Below are positions 1 to 11,371 of a stretch of DNA of 35,548 nucleotides, one piece after another. The position numbers and the translations under genes were made by a program. The notes beneath the pieces are model-generated. The model had not been told where the DNA came from and did no database searches. It worked only from the letters and a program-made list of their open reading frames with translations. Positions within the stretch are counted from its first letter, which is position 1. Every line of letters starts with the position of its first letter. Source of the DNA: Nymphaea colorata. Lineage: Eukaryota > Streptophyta > Magnoliopsida > Nymphaeales > Nymphaeaceae. The stretch covers positions 1 to 35,548 of the forward strand of contig NW_022205126.1 of assembly GCF_008831285.2 (NCBI RefSeq), given 5' to 3'.

Positions 1-3000
1 AAGTGGAAAAAGATTTTGGACTTACTATTTTGTGCAAATCTTTGGTTTCTCTTTATGCTTGCTCATCCTTCTGATGGCCATTTATTCTTTCGTTCCTTAA
101 ATTGGTCAGCTTTCTTTTTCCTCTATTTTAGTGACTTCTTAAGCAAGTCCATACAATATTGCCCATTATAGTGAATATTGAAAAGATTTTGATCCGAAGG
201 GGTCACACATCACTCTTTGGAGTATAAGATTGTAGTGCGACTTCTTGGAATTGAGATGGTCTCGTCCAAGTGTTTTCCCCATTCTCTGGAAGATGACGCC
301 TGCTCTGGCCGGCAGAGTTGTCTTCATGATTTGGAGTGGCAATAGGTTTGGGAAGATCAGGCGATCGTCAAGTGGCAGAAGCACGATGCTCATGCTGCTG
401 CAGTGCCATGACATGGTTGAAGGTGAGTCACATTTTTGTTCTTGATGAGACACTTGCTCAAACGATCTTTGCATGTTGCTGAATTGCCTCGTGGCCTTGG
501 AGTTGGATGAGGATCGACTAAGCATCTTGTGTGTGCGAGTGATTGTCTATGCACATTTTTTTGTTGTTTAGATTTGGTTAGTTGCTGTTGTGTACTGAAT
601 TATGATCTTATGTTGCTTTTCAGGATTAGTAGATTATTTGGAAAACTTTAGATAGGGATTTGCATTTGAGTTTGTATAATTAAACTTGTTTAGGTATAAA
701 GCTCAATTTGTGATGGCACATGTACTGGGTTCATCTTTTTTCTTTTTTCATTTTTTTATTGCAGATAGTTGAATTTGGCATTCTTCATATATTTCTGCTA
801 TGTATTCTTGACATACTTTTAAAAATCAAAGTTATTCAACTGCTGTTTGCTGGACCTCTCAAGTATTGGTGCAAGAGAAGCAAAGTTGATGTGCTAGTTT
901 CCAACTTAGCCACATGGAATGACGATGCTGTTTCTAGTTCTTTAGAAGTGTTAGCTATTGGGTTGAGGGCTTGCCATTTGTTCACTCATTGAGTGGTTAC
1001 TGAAAATTATATTTGGCAACTAGCCCCACAAGAACACCTGTGAGGTTCTATGAGAGTACATTTGAAGATGTAAATTGCAAAGAGCTACCAGGTTTGTCTT
1101 TTTCGCTCATATGCAAATCAGTGGAAGAGTTAGAAAGTTGAGACACAGTGGCCACTGTCTTGTCATTTAGTAAAATATAAAATGTCTTGCATGTAAGATT
1201 TTCCTGAAATAGAAGATGTGGTTTATGAGGAAAAAAATGCTATTTTTATCTATTATGAACAAGGCAGTAATTGTTGTACTATAATATTCAATAGCAATGT
1301 TATTTTGCGCTATTCTATTTTTCTAAAATCCAATTAATTCTAAAACTTCACACCTTTTTCATTACCTTATATTGTTTTCTTTATATTTATAAAGCTGTTC
1401 TAAAAAGTTTGAAAACATCATTCAGTTTATTTACCAGAACTATTTAAAATGTGGTTTTAAATGACAACGTTTATCCTTATGTCTTTCAGAACATGCACGA
1501 ACAAGGTGTTCTTGCTTTCAACATTTTAAAAATGGGAATCAAACACTTTCTACATGCAATGAAGAACCATGGGAGGACTAGACCTGTTAAATTTAATGGG
1601 GCCCTCTAGAAAGAAGCCAACCGCCATGGCGCTTACAAGACAACATCATGAAAAAAAACCATAGATTTGAAAGGGAGAAGGAGGGCTTAAAGCACGTGAC
1701 GGCACCAAAGGAGCAGGGCAAAGCCAAAAGAAGGAAAAGGTCTAGATTTCAGTCTTCTTTGTCGCTGGAAAATATTTGCACTTGCTTGTCACCCACATCT
1801 CCTCTTCCCACCCTGATTTCAGGAAGCTGCACTTAATGTCTCTTATTTCAATACAGTTGAAACAGGTTTGATTGTTTTTTCCCTCTTCTTCTTTAAATTG
1901 GAAAAACATGTTGCTTGTCCTAAACAAAAGAAAGAGTTGCTGCTCAATGTGAATATTCTTTTGATTGAATTCAATTTTCCCCAATGGAAGATGCTTTTGG
2001 TTTTTGTGCCAACTTCAGAAGCATCAAACAGTTGGATGCATGAAGCCTGGACTTCTTTTTTCTTCCTTTTGTTATTTTTTTTCCACTTTTGGTTAAATAA
2101 CTCTCTGTGAATATCTTGTGAAGAACACATGCCTTCATGTTGACTCATCATCCTTCAACTTGAAGGTCTTGAAGTACAATGGCTCATCACTAATAGAATT
2201 CATGCGGCGATGGTAAAATAAAAAAGTGGGGAAGTCGGCCTCAAAGGAGTTCGACTTTTTTTCTCCGTTCTCAATGCGGTAATCTCATACGCGGTTGGTC
2301 TCGGATCGGCCACAATAAATTAAGTAAAAAAATACATTCTTTTATTATCTTGTTGCAACATTTCCTCCTCATTACCAATACAACATTGCCACAAATTTTG
2401 TGTATTGTTGGGATACGTTTTCAAAATACATGACGTAAAAGTTAACATAACATAATGTCAACAATTAGACATTAGACATGATTACACATTGTGTTTGAAA
2501 CAATAATATAAAGCTTTTGAAATACATTTTACAAGCACACAATGTTCCTCTTATCAAACACACTCCTATTCATTTTATTCTCTTAGCTATCTGTTGCCTA
2601 ATGGGTCAATCTCTGTGAAAACAACAGTGACAACCTGATTTGATATCCCAACTAAACTAAACTTGATTATTTCAGTCTCAACCAGTCTAGGTCCCATGTG
2701 TGTGTGTGTGTGCAACACAATGGTTCAAGCCGGTTGAAGTTCATGGCATAATGTCAAGTAAGTCTTTCATATATATGGGGAGAAAAGGAAGACAAGGCAT
2801 GCTTTGTTGGAATAATATATCTGCCCACTGTCTTATCCTCCTGAAAAATAAAATGAGGAAAAAATAAAGAAATAAAGTAAAGAAAAAGAAAGATCCCCAG
2901 GACTAAAGCATCAATAAGTCAAATTTCTAACTTGGCCACAGCAAGGTTCTACTCCATACAGCTCACACAAATTCATTTTGGCCTTTTCCCACATGATCAC

Positions 3001-3056
3001 AGCTACAAATAAGCCCTCCAGGAGGAGTAAGAACACCATTAATCTCGACGTCGCCC
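1..3056. other. Anonymous AT-rich DNA, no confident gene
   Basis: I see no recognisable protein, RNA gene or transposon termini here. Two short stretches look slightly exon-like: 1023-1091 (an acceptor-like TAG before it and an AG|GTTTGT donor at its end, one open frame) and 1495-1609 (after a TTTCAG acceptor-like site, one open frame ending in TAG). Neither matches a family I know and they could be chance. A purine-rich segment lies near 1630-1745. Confidence 0.4.
2697..2712. repeat. (TG)8 microsatellite
   Basis: A short uninterrupted TG dinucleotide run in anonymous DNA upstream of the subtilase pseudogene. Confidence 0.8.
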
Positions 3057-3137
3057 ATGGAAGGAACCAGGCTGCTCCTCTTCTTCCTGGTCTCTGCTTC
3101 TGACCTTCTCCATGGGGCTTCAAGTAAAGCGCCAAAG
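3057..3137 (+). pseudogene. Subtilase exon 1: signal peptide
   Basis: The ATG at 3057 opens 27 codons with a classic signal peptide: a short N-terminus with one Arg, a hydrophobic core rich in Leu, Phe and Val, then a polar region rich in Ala, Ser and Lys. The exon ends at phase 0 before a GTACGT donor. It joins in frame to the next block, which starts with the family-typical HVVYM strand. This is the best preserved part of the locus. Confidence 0.8.
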
Positions 3138-3454
3138 GTACGTATACTTGATATGATACTCCATGATTAGTAGTTAAAATTTATTGACCTCTTCTTAGTT
3201 GTTACTATCTGTTAATAACAAGAATTATATTGACAAAGTTCTTGTGATAAAAGACCATCGAAATAGATTTCATAGAATTGTTGGGCGTAATTGAGCATTT
3301 CCAAACCAATGAATTTCGAGTCCAATTTTTCCATGAATTTAAGAGTTTACCGAGAATTAGATTGCTTTCTTCCTACCTTCTATTTTTGTTTTCCAAAGAA
3401 ATTGTAGAAATTTTGTATCCAACCTTTAGCTTATTGGGTGTATCTTCTAGCTAG

Positions 3455-3570
3455 GCACATGTTGTATACATGGAAAGTACATTGAGTAGCAGCAACGAAG
3501 TTGAAGGAGAAAATTATGAGGATGCAAACCACCTGAAGTTATTGTCATCAGTTATTCCATGGCAAGAAAG
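3455..3570 (+). pseudogene. Subtilase exon 2: start of the I9 propeptide
   Basis: After a CTAG acceptor the frame reads A-HVVYMES and later HLKLLSSVIP, the first strand and helix of the inhibitor-I9 prodomain that chaperones folding and blocks the active site. The 3' boundary is unclear. A GC-type donor at 3562 fits the phase of the next exon. Alternatively, a GT donor near 3570 has lost one base; reading through to QES before the next exon's EGSARVSL resembles the family better. Confidence 0.75.
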
Positions 3571-3633
3571 TCGCTTGTACTTGTTTCATTAACTTCAGAA
3601 AGGAATCACTTAATCTATGATTTTATTGTACAG

Positions 3634-3731
3634 TGAGGGCAGTGCGCGGGTGTCATTAATTCATGTGTATAAGCACTGCCTAAGAGGATTTGCTACCATG
3701 CTCACAATGAAAGAGGCGGACACATTGTCCA
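3634..3731 (+). pseudogene. Subtilase exon 3: core of the I9 propeptide
   Basis: After a TACAG acceptor the frame reads ARVSLIHVYKH, then RGFATMLT and EADTLS, the core of the prodomain (usually HSYKHAFRGFAAMLT followed by EA..LS). It ends before a canonical GTAAAT donor at 3732 in a phase that fits the next block. No stop lies inside this exon. Confidence 0.82.
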
Positions 3732-3813
3732 GTAAATTATTTTTCTTCATCCTCAGGGGATTTCCGGAATCTGTAACTGAAGATAACCTGACACACTATT
3801 TCATGTTTGGCAG

Positions 3814-3968
3814 AATATCCCATAATCCTATTGGTTTTCCCTCATCCAGTTCTTAGACCACATACGACATGTCCATGAGACTTCTTGCAAGTTGTGTTCG
3901 GTGAGCTGGAGGCAAAGCTTGCGATGTCACCGGTCAATGGGGAATAATAATCAGAATGATCGATACAG
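3814..3968 (+). pseudogene. Subtilase exon 4: end of propeptide and catalytic-Asp region
   Basis: After a GGCAG acceptor the frame gives LVFPHPVL followed by PHTT and DFLQ, matching the family's SVFPDP-LQLHTTRSWDFL junction between propeptide and mature enzyme. The Trp codon is TGA. After about 20 more codons a frameshift is needed to reach IIIRMIDTG, the motif with the first catalytic residue (Asp at 3962-3964). The exon ends ACAG|GTGAAT; joined to the acceptor at 8290 it would read MIDTG-IWP, as in functional subtilases, which supports a 4.3 kb intron. Confidence 0.8.
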
Positions 3969-4333
3969 GTGAATCCTGATCCGGAGAAATTATTTGTTTC
4001 TCTTAACCAGCATGATTTGAACGTGTCGCTGCTTGTTTCCCATACTCCATTTGAATTCTCCAGTCCCTTTAGAAAATTATTCATTTAGAGAAGGCTCAAT
4101 CTGTTAAGTATATCGAGCTATATGTTTGAATGATGGAGAAGAAGGCGTGACTCGGACCTTTTGTCTCAGACATACTCTTGCCATTCAAACACAGGGGAAG
4201 GCGCTTGGACAACCTTCAAAGAACATATGAAATTAAAGTGCACAACCTTTTGTCGCACTTGTGGTGGTGCCACATAGCTTTCACCAGCATTTGACTGTGC
4301 AATAAATGCTTCAAGGGGCATAGTTTAACTAGG

Positions 4334-4375
4334 TAGCATGGTGGTTTACACTCAAAAGATCTAGGTATGAGTCTC
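4334..4375 (+). mobile_element. Possible SINE head (pol III A/B-box-like motifs)
   Basis: TAGCATGGTGG resembles a tRNA-type A box with one mismatch, and 20 bases later GGTATGAGTCTC resembles a B box with two mismatches. Box spacing is like that of plant SINEs. No tail or target duplication was found, so this is tentative. Confidence 0.3.
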
Positions 4376-4643
4376 ATGTTCTAGGTGTTACGCCTCTGGG
4401 ACACAAATGGTGGCAAGTGCAATGATGCAGACCTTCCTACAGGGAGGCCAGGAACCAGGGCCAGCACGGCCAAGCTAGGCCAAGAGAGCCGAGCGCCTTC
4501 GGCCAGGTTTGTGGCCAGCATAACGGAAAGCATAGATGGGCTAAAGAAGGCTAACGCAGAATTGAAGTTGATGCAGTGGGCGGTGTGGGCGGAGCATCAT
4601 CAGCGGAGTGTGGGCAGCAGGCTGAAGACTTCAAGGCTGAGCA

Positions 4644-7432
4644 GGCATGGGAACTAGACCTAGATCTGGTTATAGCGAGTTCGAACCCTGAGTGTAGTCC
4701 TGACCCGGTCCACGCATGGCAAGCCTAAGGCTAAACTTTGGCAGGTTATATGGCTGAACCGGCGAGATATAAGCCAAACTCACTGAACTTCCGAGACATC
4801 TTGTCTCGATTTCCCTTTCATGCATTTCCTTATAGTCGAGTCCTTTATTTCAGCAACTGTCTCGGTTCTTGTGTTAGAACCGATTTTATTTCACGTACTT
4901 AAACTCTTTTGTAAGTCTTTTTTCAGTATGCAATCAAGAATTAGAAGTTGAGTTTTTCGTGTGAATTTGCTCTCGCCTCTCTCTTCCTCTCATCGTCTTA
5001 CCGCCGGTGACTGGAATCCCAAGCTCCAACCCGTGGCTCTGGTCGAAGCAAAACAGGTTTGGAGACGACCTTTGAGACCACTGGAAATCCTCTTAGAGCA
5101 TCTTCATCCTAGGCACAAATTCCCCGAAAGAAGTTAGAGGCAGGAGAACTATCTCGGGAAGGCTTGATGGAAATCGACTCGTGGCTCTAGTCAACTAGTA
5201 ATCAAGCAATGACTGCAGCTGCTAGAGATTAAGCGAGGAACCGAATTCATCTCCCGGTTCCTTCCACCTCGAGCAGAGCTTAAGATAGGTTAAGATCGGC
5301 CCTAGTAAGCTTCTTAATATCCGTCAAAATCAGAGAAAGGGACGCCAGAAAGGTAGATCGCAGCCTAGTCTATCGGACTGCTTGTCAAGGTGAGAATCCG
5401 AAGGTTCATCGGAATCCATTGGTAGAAGGCCAGTCAGATTTCTGTCAATTCGATGGTGAATCAACCTGAGAATTCTGTCCTCGGAAGCAGTAAGTCACTC
5501 CACATCAATTCGAGAATTGCTGTCCAGAAAGGAGATGAATTTTCCGCTATAGCCGACCCTTGTTCAACCACATCGCTCGCTCGGCTTGCAGAAACCAAGC
5601 GGTGCCTGGGTGAAAGTTGCAGGCAAAATCTGAAGCAACCAAGTGCGAATTTCACTCTCTCGTTCACCCCAGCATAATCGCCCAGATCTTAGCAACATCC
5701 CCACCAAGTTTCAGGTGAATCCGACCAGTCATCGTGAAGAACTCTCTCCCAATCGGAAATCTGTGTGCTACCGCCGGTGTAACCAATCGCTGTTACTTTT
5801 CCGATCAGTTTTCGGTCCAGCCCGATCATTTCAGTGGATTCCTGATTTGCCCATGGTCAGTTTGATTCATTACTAGAGTTCAAATTAATTGGCAAGGGTA
5901 TTCCCATCATGTGGGCACTAAATCAAGTTAAGGAGAGGGCGCAGGCTGCAACCGTTACATGTCGCAGCCTCCTCTTGAGCTCCCCATCTTAAAAGACTAG
6001 AGTTACAAATCCCTCCACCGAGTGTCTCTTCAGCCGTTCACCTCCACTCACACCATCATCAGCCATCATTGAGGACTTAAGGTATGTATTCAATTTCCTT
6101 ATCTAGGGAGACCCTTCTCAAACCTCTTAGCCTCTTCACCTCTCATAACCAACCCTTTCCACTTCAGGCAAGCCTTAATCAACCTCCACCTCATGCTAAC
6201 TCCTCCTCCTCGTCATTACTAGCCTTCACCCATCATTAGTGAACCACTCCCCTCGCATGTCTCTTGACTTAAACCCCTTAGCCTAACTGATCCTAATCAT
6301 TAGTGTCATCTTCTCTCGTGTAACTCTCCACCCTCTCTCGCACAACCCTTCACCTATCTCTAAGTCATAACCGACCCTCTTAGCAATTAACCTCCATCTC
6401 ACATCTAGACCAAGCCCACTCCACTACCAAACCACTTTCAACTAGACCTAACCTGCTTCACCTAAACTGAGCCTACCTAAACCTATACCAAGCTCACCTC
6501 CTTGTTCAGAGATCGGCTTGTCGCCTTGGAGTCTAACTAGTTAGGTTCCCTCTCCAAGGATTGGTCGTGTGCATCTCAGTTCACCACCACCACTTCATTG
6601 GACAACATCTTCTTGCAGCCTCCATTGCTGCACCCTTCCACCGAACATAGTCATAAGCACCAAGGCGACCTCGGCCAGGCGGGCCGAGCCCCTGCCTCCA
6701 TCCGGGCACTCCTCCATCACGTTGCTGTCTCTCTTGGCTGTCCAAGGCCTGCAGCAACCACACTCCATCCATCAGGTGTAGCAGGCAGCCCCAGTGCCAT
6801 CCCCTTCCATTGTCGGGACACTCCATCTCTCTCAGCCAGCTTCCACCAGTCCACAAGCCGTCCTAGGCCAGGCGGGCCTAGCCTCCTTGCTGAGATATCC
6901 AAGAGTGGCTTTGCCACCGGCTTTCTCTCGGATCTATTGCTGTTTAAGTCGATCTCTCATCGGCTAGGTAACTTCTCAACATCCTATAGAATGGGTTTAT
7001 AAGTGTAATTCTTTTCTAAACCAGGCTCTAGGCAATTGTTACTATCGGTAGTCCCTCCAAGGCACCTTGCCAAGACACGGCTCCTGATAGCCAGACCACC
7101 AAAGGGAAAGGGCATGGTTTGGCCGTTCTATGGATGAATGGTATGTGAATGAATGTTGAGTGAGTTGTGAGAGTTAAATTTGTATCGCTCACGTTTGTAC
7201 AAGCCTTGATCCCCTTAGTGTTGTAGTATAATTTAAACCGTGGGTCTGGGAAAACACACTTGTATTTTTTACCTAGGGTACTATTAAGCTGGGGTTGCTG
7301 TCTAGTGGGGATATAATTTGTAAATATAATTTGCTTAAGTTTGGACTTTAGGCTCCCGCGAGTTGATTCTGGACTTGGGATCTATTCTCGGGCGTAGCAA
7401 TCGCTAGCCAGGTCTAGGTTCCCACCATGCAA
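4644..7432. repeat. Imperfect inverted repeat bounding a 2.8 kb non-coding segment
   Basis: Bases 4645-4680 (GCATGG, GAACTAGACC, then GGTTATAGCGA) match the reverse complement of 7395-7432 (GCATGGTGGGAACC, TAGACC, then TGGCTAGCGA) with small gaps. The interior has no transposase or retroviral motif. It may be a non-autonomous transposon, or the similarity may be chance. Confidence 0.3.
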
Positions 7433-8290
7433 CAAGTTCTAAATTTGAAATTACACTGGATATGGATCTAAATTTGACCTGTCGGCATAAAAGATCGAAA
7501 AGCCTCCCACTACATTCAACTGACATTCTCCAAAATCAAATAAATCCCCTTGATCCCTTGCCCTTATGAGTCGTTCAGAGATATTTTATGAGCATCCCAG
7601 GAATCTTGGTTCATTATGCAATAGAGAGATGCAAAAAAAACAGTCCACCACATTCCTTTTCGAACACCTTATACCTTGCTTACAATCTTTTCGAGAAAGA
7701 GATTCCGTTGTACAAATCACTCTTCCTTTAGATGGGACCTGGGAATTTGGTGCTTTGAGATTTGGATAGGAAACCTTTAAATTTTACGAAACAGGGTTCT
7801 GGTCGAGCTTCTAATTTTTACTAATGCTACTCCATGCCGCACCTTATTTCTTTTATGTCTATCTATTTATTGCCACAACCATGAGATCCCATGTACCCAC
7901 CTATCGATTCCAATCACATATGAAGCATATGTCATTGATAATCTGTCAATCATTCGCTACCCAAACTTCAATTTTAATTCAAATTCCAATATCATTAGGC
8001 ATTTGGTAAGAAAAATTGTGTGCTCTTTGAACACATTTTCTTAAAACATATGTTATGTTCTTATTTTGAGAAGAATGATCCAATCACGGTTATCGTTCCT
8101 AAATTAAGCAATCAAATGCCAGAAGTAAGTAATTGGATCATATTTCCTAAACAAAAGCATAGCATTCTTGAAACACATGTTCTAAAAATGTTCTGTGTTC
8201 CAAGTGCATAATATTCTCTTTTAGTAGTCTACTTAGACATAATATCAGGTATTACTTAACCAATTCACCTTCTCTTGTGGCGTCTGTTAG

Positions 8291-8388
8291 GAATTTGGCC
8301 CTGAATCACCGAATTTCAATGATGTACCATTAAGAGGGAAAGGAACGTGCATGGAAGGGCCAAACTACAAAACATCCAACTGCAACAG
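8291..8388 (+). pseudogene. Subtilase exon 5: WPES to CNR region
   Basis: After a TTAG acceptor the sequence reads IWP; one extra C then shifts the frame, after which ESPNFND, RGKGTCMEG and TSNCNR follow. Functional subtilases show WPES-SF-D, WKG-C and CNRKLIGARY here. The exon ends ACAG|GTTTAA, in phase with an acceptor at 8462, where RKVIDAWY continues the CNRKLIGARY motif. Confidence 0.82.
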
Positions 8389-8462
8389 GTTTAAATTTAT
8401 GCTCTAATTTGAAATCACATACCTATAGCCAAAATAGAGCTGATGGGCGAACTTCGACTCAG

Positions 8463-8757
8463 GAAGGTGATCGATGCTTGGTATTAACTCATTCAGGGTG
8501 GCAAAAGTCCCCGAGTCAAATGGGCCCAGTACGCTGATGAGCTCGCCCAGGGACATAGTGGGGCATGGAAGCCACACCAAGTCGACCGCAGAGGGCTAGC
8601 ACCATCGTGCACAACGTGACCTACTGCGGACTGGGGCAGGGAGTGGCTAGGGGTGGGTTGTCGACGAGCCAACTGGCAATCTATAAGGCGTGTTTGGAGG
8701 AGGGATGTTTTGGGGTGGACCCGCTCAAGGGGATAGTCGATGCTGTCAGGGAGGGGT
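8463..8757 (+). pseudogene. Subtilase exon 6: catalytic-His region, truncated
   Basis: From 8463 the frame gives RKVIDAWY, a TAA stop and IQGGK. After a frameshift near 8515 it gives PRDIVGHGSHTKSTAEG, which contains the catalytic His. After another shift near 8598 it gives VHNVTYCGLGQGVARGG, LAIYKACLEEGC and a run ending AVREG. These correspond to GHGTHTASTAAG, the GLG-G-ARGG loop, the AIYK-CW-GC strand and the DDAI-DG helix of S8 proteases. Homology stops at about 8757; the rest of the catalytic domain, the PA domain and the fibronectin-like C-terminus are absent. Confidence 0.85.
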
Positions 8758-8770
8758 GCACATCATCTTT

Positions 8771-9480
8771 TTATAATGTATTTTCTGTTTTTCTTGCAAT
8801 CTCTCGACCTCGATCATCTTTTCCCAACTCCCTCTCTCGCTAATATTTCCCAATCGCTTCCACCATACTTGAGTCTCATGTTCGCTCATCATTGGATGCT
8901 GTAGCGGAAGACCTGGGAGATCGATCGGCATCATCACCTCGTTGTGAGCAACGGAAAGCCACCACTCGAATGAGGGTTTCACACAACCCGTGGAACAAAC
9001 GAGCAAGGGTTTGGACAACTATCTCTCTCTCTTTATATTGTATTTTCTGTTTCTCTTGCAATCTCTCGACCTCGATCATCTTTGTCCAACTCCCTCTCTC
9101 GCTCAATCTTTTGATATTTCCCAATCTCTTCCACCATTCTTCAGTCTTGTGGTCACTGATCATTGGATGCTGTAGTGGAAGACATGGGAGATCGATCGGC
9201 ATCATCACCTCGTTGTGAGCGACGGAAAGCCATCACTCGAATGAGGGTTTCACATAACCCGCGGAACAAATGATCGAGGGTTTGGACAACTATATCTCTC
9301 TATTTATAATGTACTTTCTGTTTCTCTTGCAATCTCTTGACCTCGATCATCTTTGCACAACTCCCTCCCTCGCTCGATCTTTTGATATTTCCCAATCATT
9401 TCCACCATTCTTGAGTCTCATGTTCGCTGATCATTGGACGTTGTAGCAGAAGACCTGAGAAGATCGATCGGCATCATCAC
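8771..9480. repeat. Tandem repeat, about 2.7 units of 262-271 bp
   Basis: Units begin at about 8771, 9033 and 9304, each starting with TTATAATGTA or TTATATTGTA followed by TTTCTGTTT. They share a CTCGATCATCTTT block and a GATCGATCGGCATCATCAC block. The third unit is incomplete. The first unit starts within about 15 bases of the last subtilase homology. Long open frames on the - strand here are a by-product of the repeat; the unit lengths are not a constant multiple of three. Confidence 0.85.
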
Positions 9481-9534
9481 TATCAGGGATTAGATTCCAC
9501 CTCAGACTGAAATGCCTTACGATAAGCTTTTATG

Positions 9535-11272
9535 TAACATTGTGTATAATACATACATATGTGATACTTATATACATGTTCATATGGCTACATATTATAT
9601 TATACATGTAATATGTATATAAGACATATATGCATGTATATGTATAATTTGTACATATGTAATGCTAATAGATGTGTATAATGTTATACAATAAGAATAT
9701 ATGTACACATATATACATTTGTATATATTATTGGTACATACATGTGAGAACATACAATATGTATACACTTATGAATATGTACTACAATATGTATATAAAA
9801 TATATGTATGTTATGTGTATATTATATATGTAATACAATGTCCCAATGTACATATAGTATGTTACAGTAAAAATATATTATATGTACAGGTACATATATA
9901 TAATATACGTATATATGTTATTTATAGTAATACGTTATATGTTTATATTATATATACGTACATATGTGTACATACAATATATATATAAAATATATGTATG
10001 TTATGTGTATATGTAATACATTGTACCAATGTACATATAGTATGTTACAATAAAATATATTATATGTATACGTACATATATATAATATATGTATATATGT
10101 TATGTATAGTAATACGTTATAACATATGTACGCACACACATATATATGTACGTATACACATATACATTATATATACGTATATAATAGGTATAATTTCAGC
10201 ATATAGGTACCTATACACATATATGTACGTTTGTATGTATACGTTAATACATATGTGTATGTATGTATGTAACACATATATGCAAACATATGGACGTACA
10301 CGTTCATACTATATATATGTGCATATTAATATTATTTTATACATATATCTATGTATGTACATACATATATATACGTATACATGTGCATATAATATACAAA
10401 TATGTACTTATAATGAATGTATGCATATAATATACAAATATGTACTTATAATGTATGTACATATAACATATATGCATATATATATATATACATATATATG
10501 TATTTACATAATACGTACATATACATCTAACATATATATGTACATATTTGTGTTATATGTGTACATACATATGTACATTAGTGTGAATATATAGATATAT
10601 ATTACATACATATATTAATATCTATATATAAATATATACAATGTCTACTACCATACATATGTTATGTATGCATTATATATATTATATTATACATGTGTAT
10701 ACGCATATTACACAACACTATATGTACATATATATATATATATATACATTTGTACGTGTGTACATTAGCATATATGTATATATATTATATGTATGTATAA
10801 ATATTTATATATAGACATATAGCATATATGTATGTATATTATATATATGTATAATGTACAAAATTTATAAATGTCTAAGTGTATGTGCACTATGGAAAGA
10901 TTATGCTGTTTGTAGGCCTTGCGTCTTAAAGTTCATAGATCTCAAATCAAATCTCATCCCTTCTAACTTGAGATCAATGATATGTAGATATATATTACAT
11001 ACATGTATTAATATCTATATATAAATATGTACAATGTATAATACCATTTATATGTTATGTATGCATTGTACGTAATATATATATTATATTATACATGTGT
11101 ATACGCATATTACACAACACTATATATATATACATTTGTACATATATACATTAGCATATATGTATATGTATTATACATATGTATAAATGTTTATATATAG
11201 ATATATAGCATATATGTATATATATTATATATATGTATAATGTACAAACTTTATAAATATATATGTGTTTGT
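9535..11272. repeat. TATGTA/TACATA-type low-complexity tract
   Basis: About 1.7 kb made almost entirely of A and T with interspersed G and C in degenerate TATGTATA and TACATATA runs. Long Tyr/Ile/Val/Cys-rich open frames in it are artefacts of composition. It contains at least two larger tandem duplications, listed separately, and a 38-bp-period repeat near 10385-10455. Confidence 0.85.
9791..10125. repeat. Tandem duplication, period about 190 bp, in the AT-rich tract
   Basis: The segment from 9791 recurs from 9981: TATATAAAATATATGTATG, a CAATGTACATATAGTATGTTACA block and a TAGTAATACGTTATA block appear in the same order in both, with small indels. Confidence 0.7.
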
Positions 11273-11371
11273 GCACTATGCAAAGATTATGTTGTTTGTA
11301 GGGCTTGCATCTTAAAGTTCATAGATCTCATATCAAATCTCATCCCTTCTAACTTGAGATTAATGATCATA
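10592..11371. repeat. Tandem duplication, period 393 bp
   Basis: Two units begin with TAGATATATATTACATACAT at 10592 and 10985. Each ends with a non-AT-repeat block of about 110 bp containing TTGTAGG, CTTAAAGTTCATAGATCTCA and CTTCTAACTTGAGAT (first copy near 10865-10980, second near 11255-11365). The MITE-like element starts right after the second unit. Confidence 0.8.

Larger units (their letters stand above)
3969..8290 (+). other. Long repeat-filled intron of the subtilase pseudogene
   Basis: The two flanking exon blocks are adjacent in subtilases, so these 4,322 bases are intron plus later insertions. From about 4380 to 7440 the base composition is richer in GC than the flanks and no coding is visible. 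It holds a pol-III-box-like motif pair (4334-4375) and an imperfect inverted repeat (4644-4680 against 7395-7432), which suggests a non-autonomous element. Positions 7440-8290 show nothing recognisable. Confidence 0.6.
3057..8757 (+). pseudogene. Subtilisin-like serine protease (subtilase, S8 family) pseudogene, 3'-truncated
   Basis: This is the remnant of a secreted plant subtilase, a family of apoplastic serine endoproteases made as pre-pro-enzymes. Six exon-like blocks are collinear with the family: signal peptide (3057-3137), I9 propeptide (3455-3570, 3634-3731, start of 3814-3968), the catalytic-Asp motif MIDTG (end of the fourth block), the WPES/CNR region (8291-8388) and the catalytic-His motif GHGSHT (in 8463-8757). 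Introns with GT/AG ends and consistent phases remain, so it is not a processed copy. It is dead: TGA replaces the Trp of the usual WDFL motif, there are frameshifts before MIDTG, after WP, and around 8515 and 8598, and the oxyanion-Asn and catalytic-Ser regions are missing. Homology ends near 8757, just before a tandem repeat. The family assignment rests on motif recognition; the exact subfamily is uncertain. Confidence 0.88.

Noticed and set aside
4679-4688. tRNA gene suggested by GTTCGAACCC
   Set aside because: No acceptor stem, anticodon arm or A box fits around it; at most a SINE fragment.
6581-7002. Open frames on both strands in the subtilase intron
   Set aside because: Locally GC-richer sequence with few stops in several frames at once and no recognisable motif.
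7566-7769. Organelle-derived (plastid or mitochondrial) insertion
   Set aside because: The 67-codon open frame looked organelle-like at first, but I could not match it to any plastid or mitochondrial gene.
8746-9208. Overlapping - strand open frames of 90-110 codons
   Set aside because: They lie in the tandem repeat; unit lengths of 262 and 271 bp do not keep a common frame, so protein coding is unlikely.
9701-10594. Tyr/Ile-rich open frames on both strands
   Set aside because: They arise from TATGTA low-complexity sequence and match no protein type.
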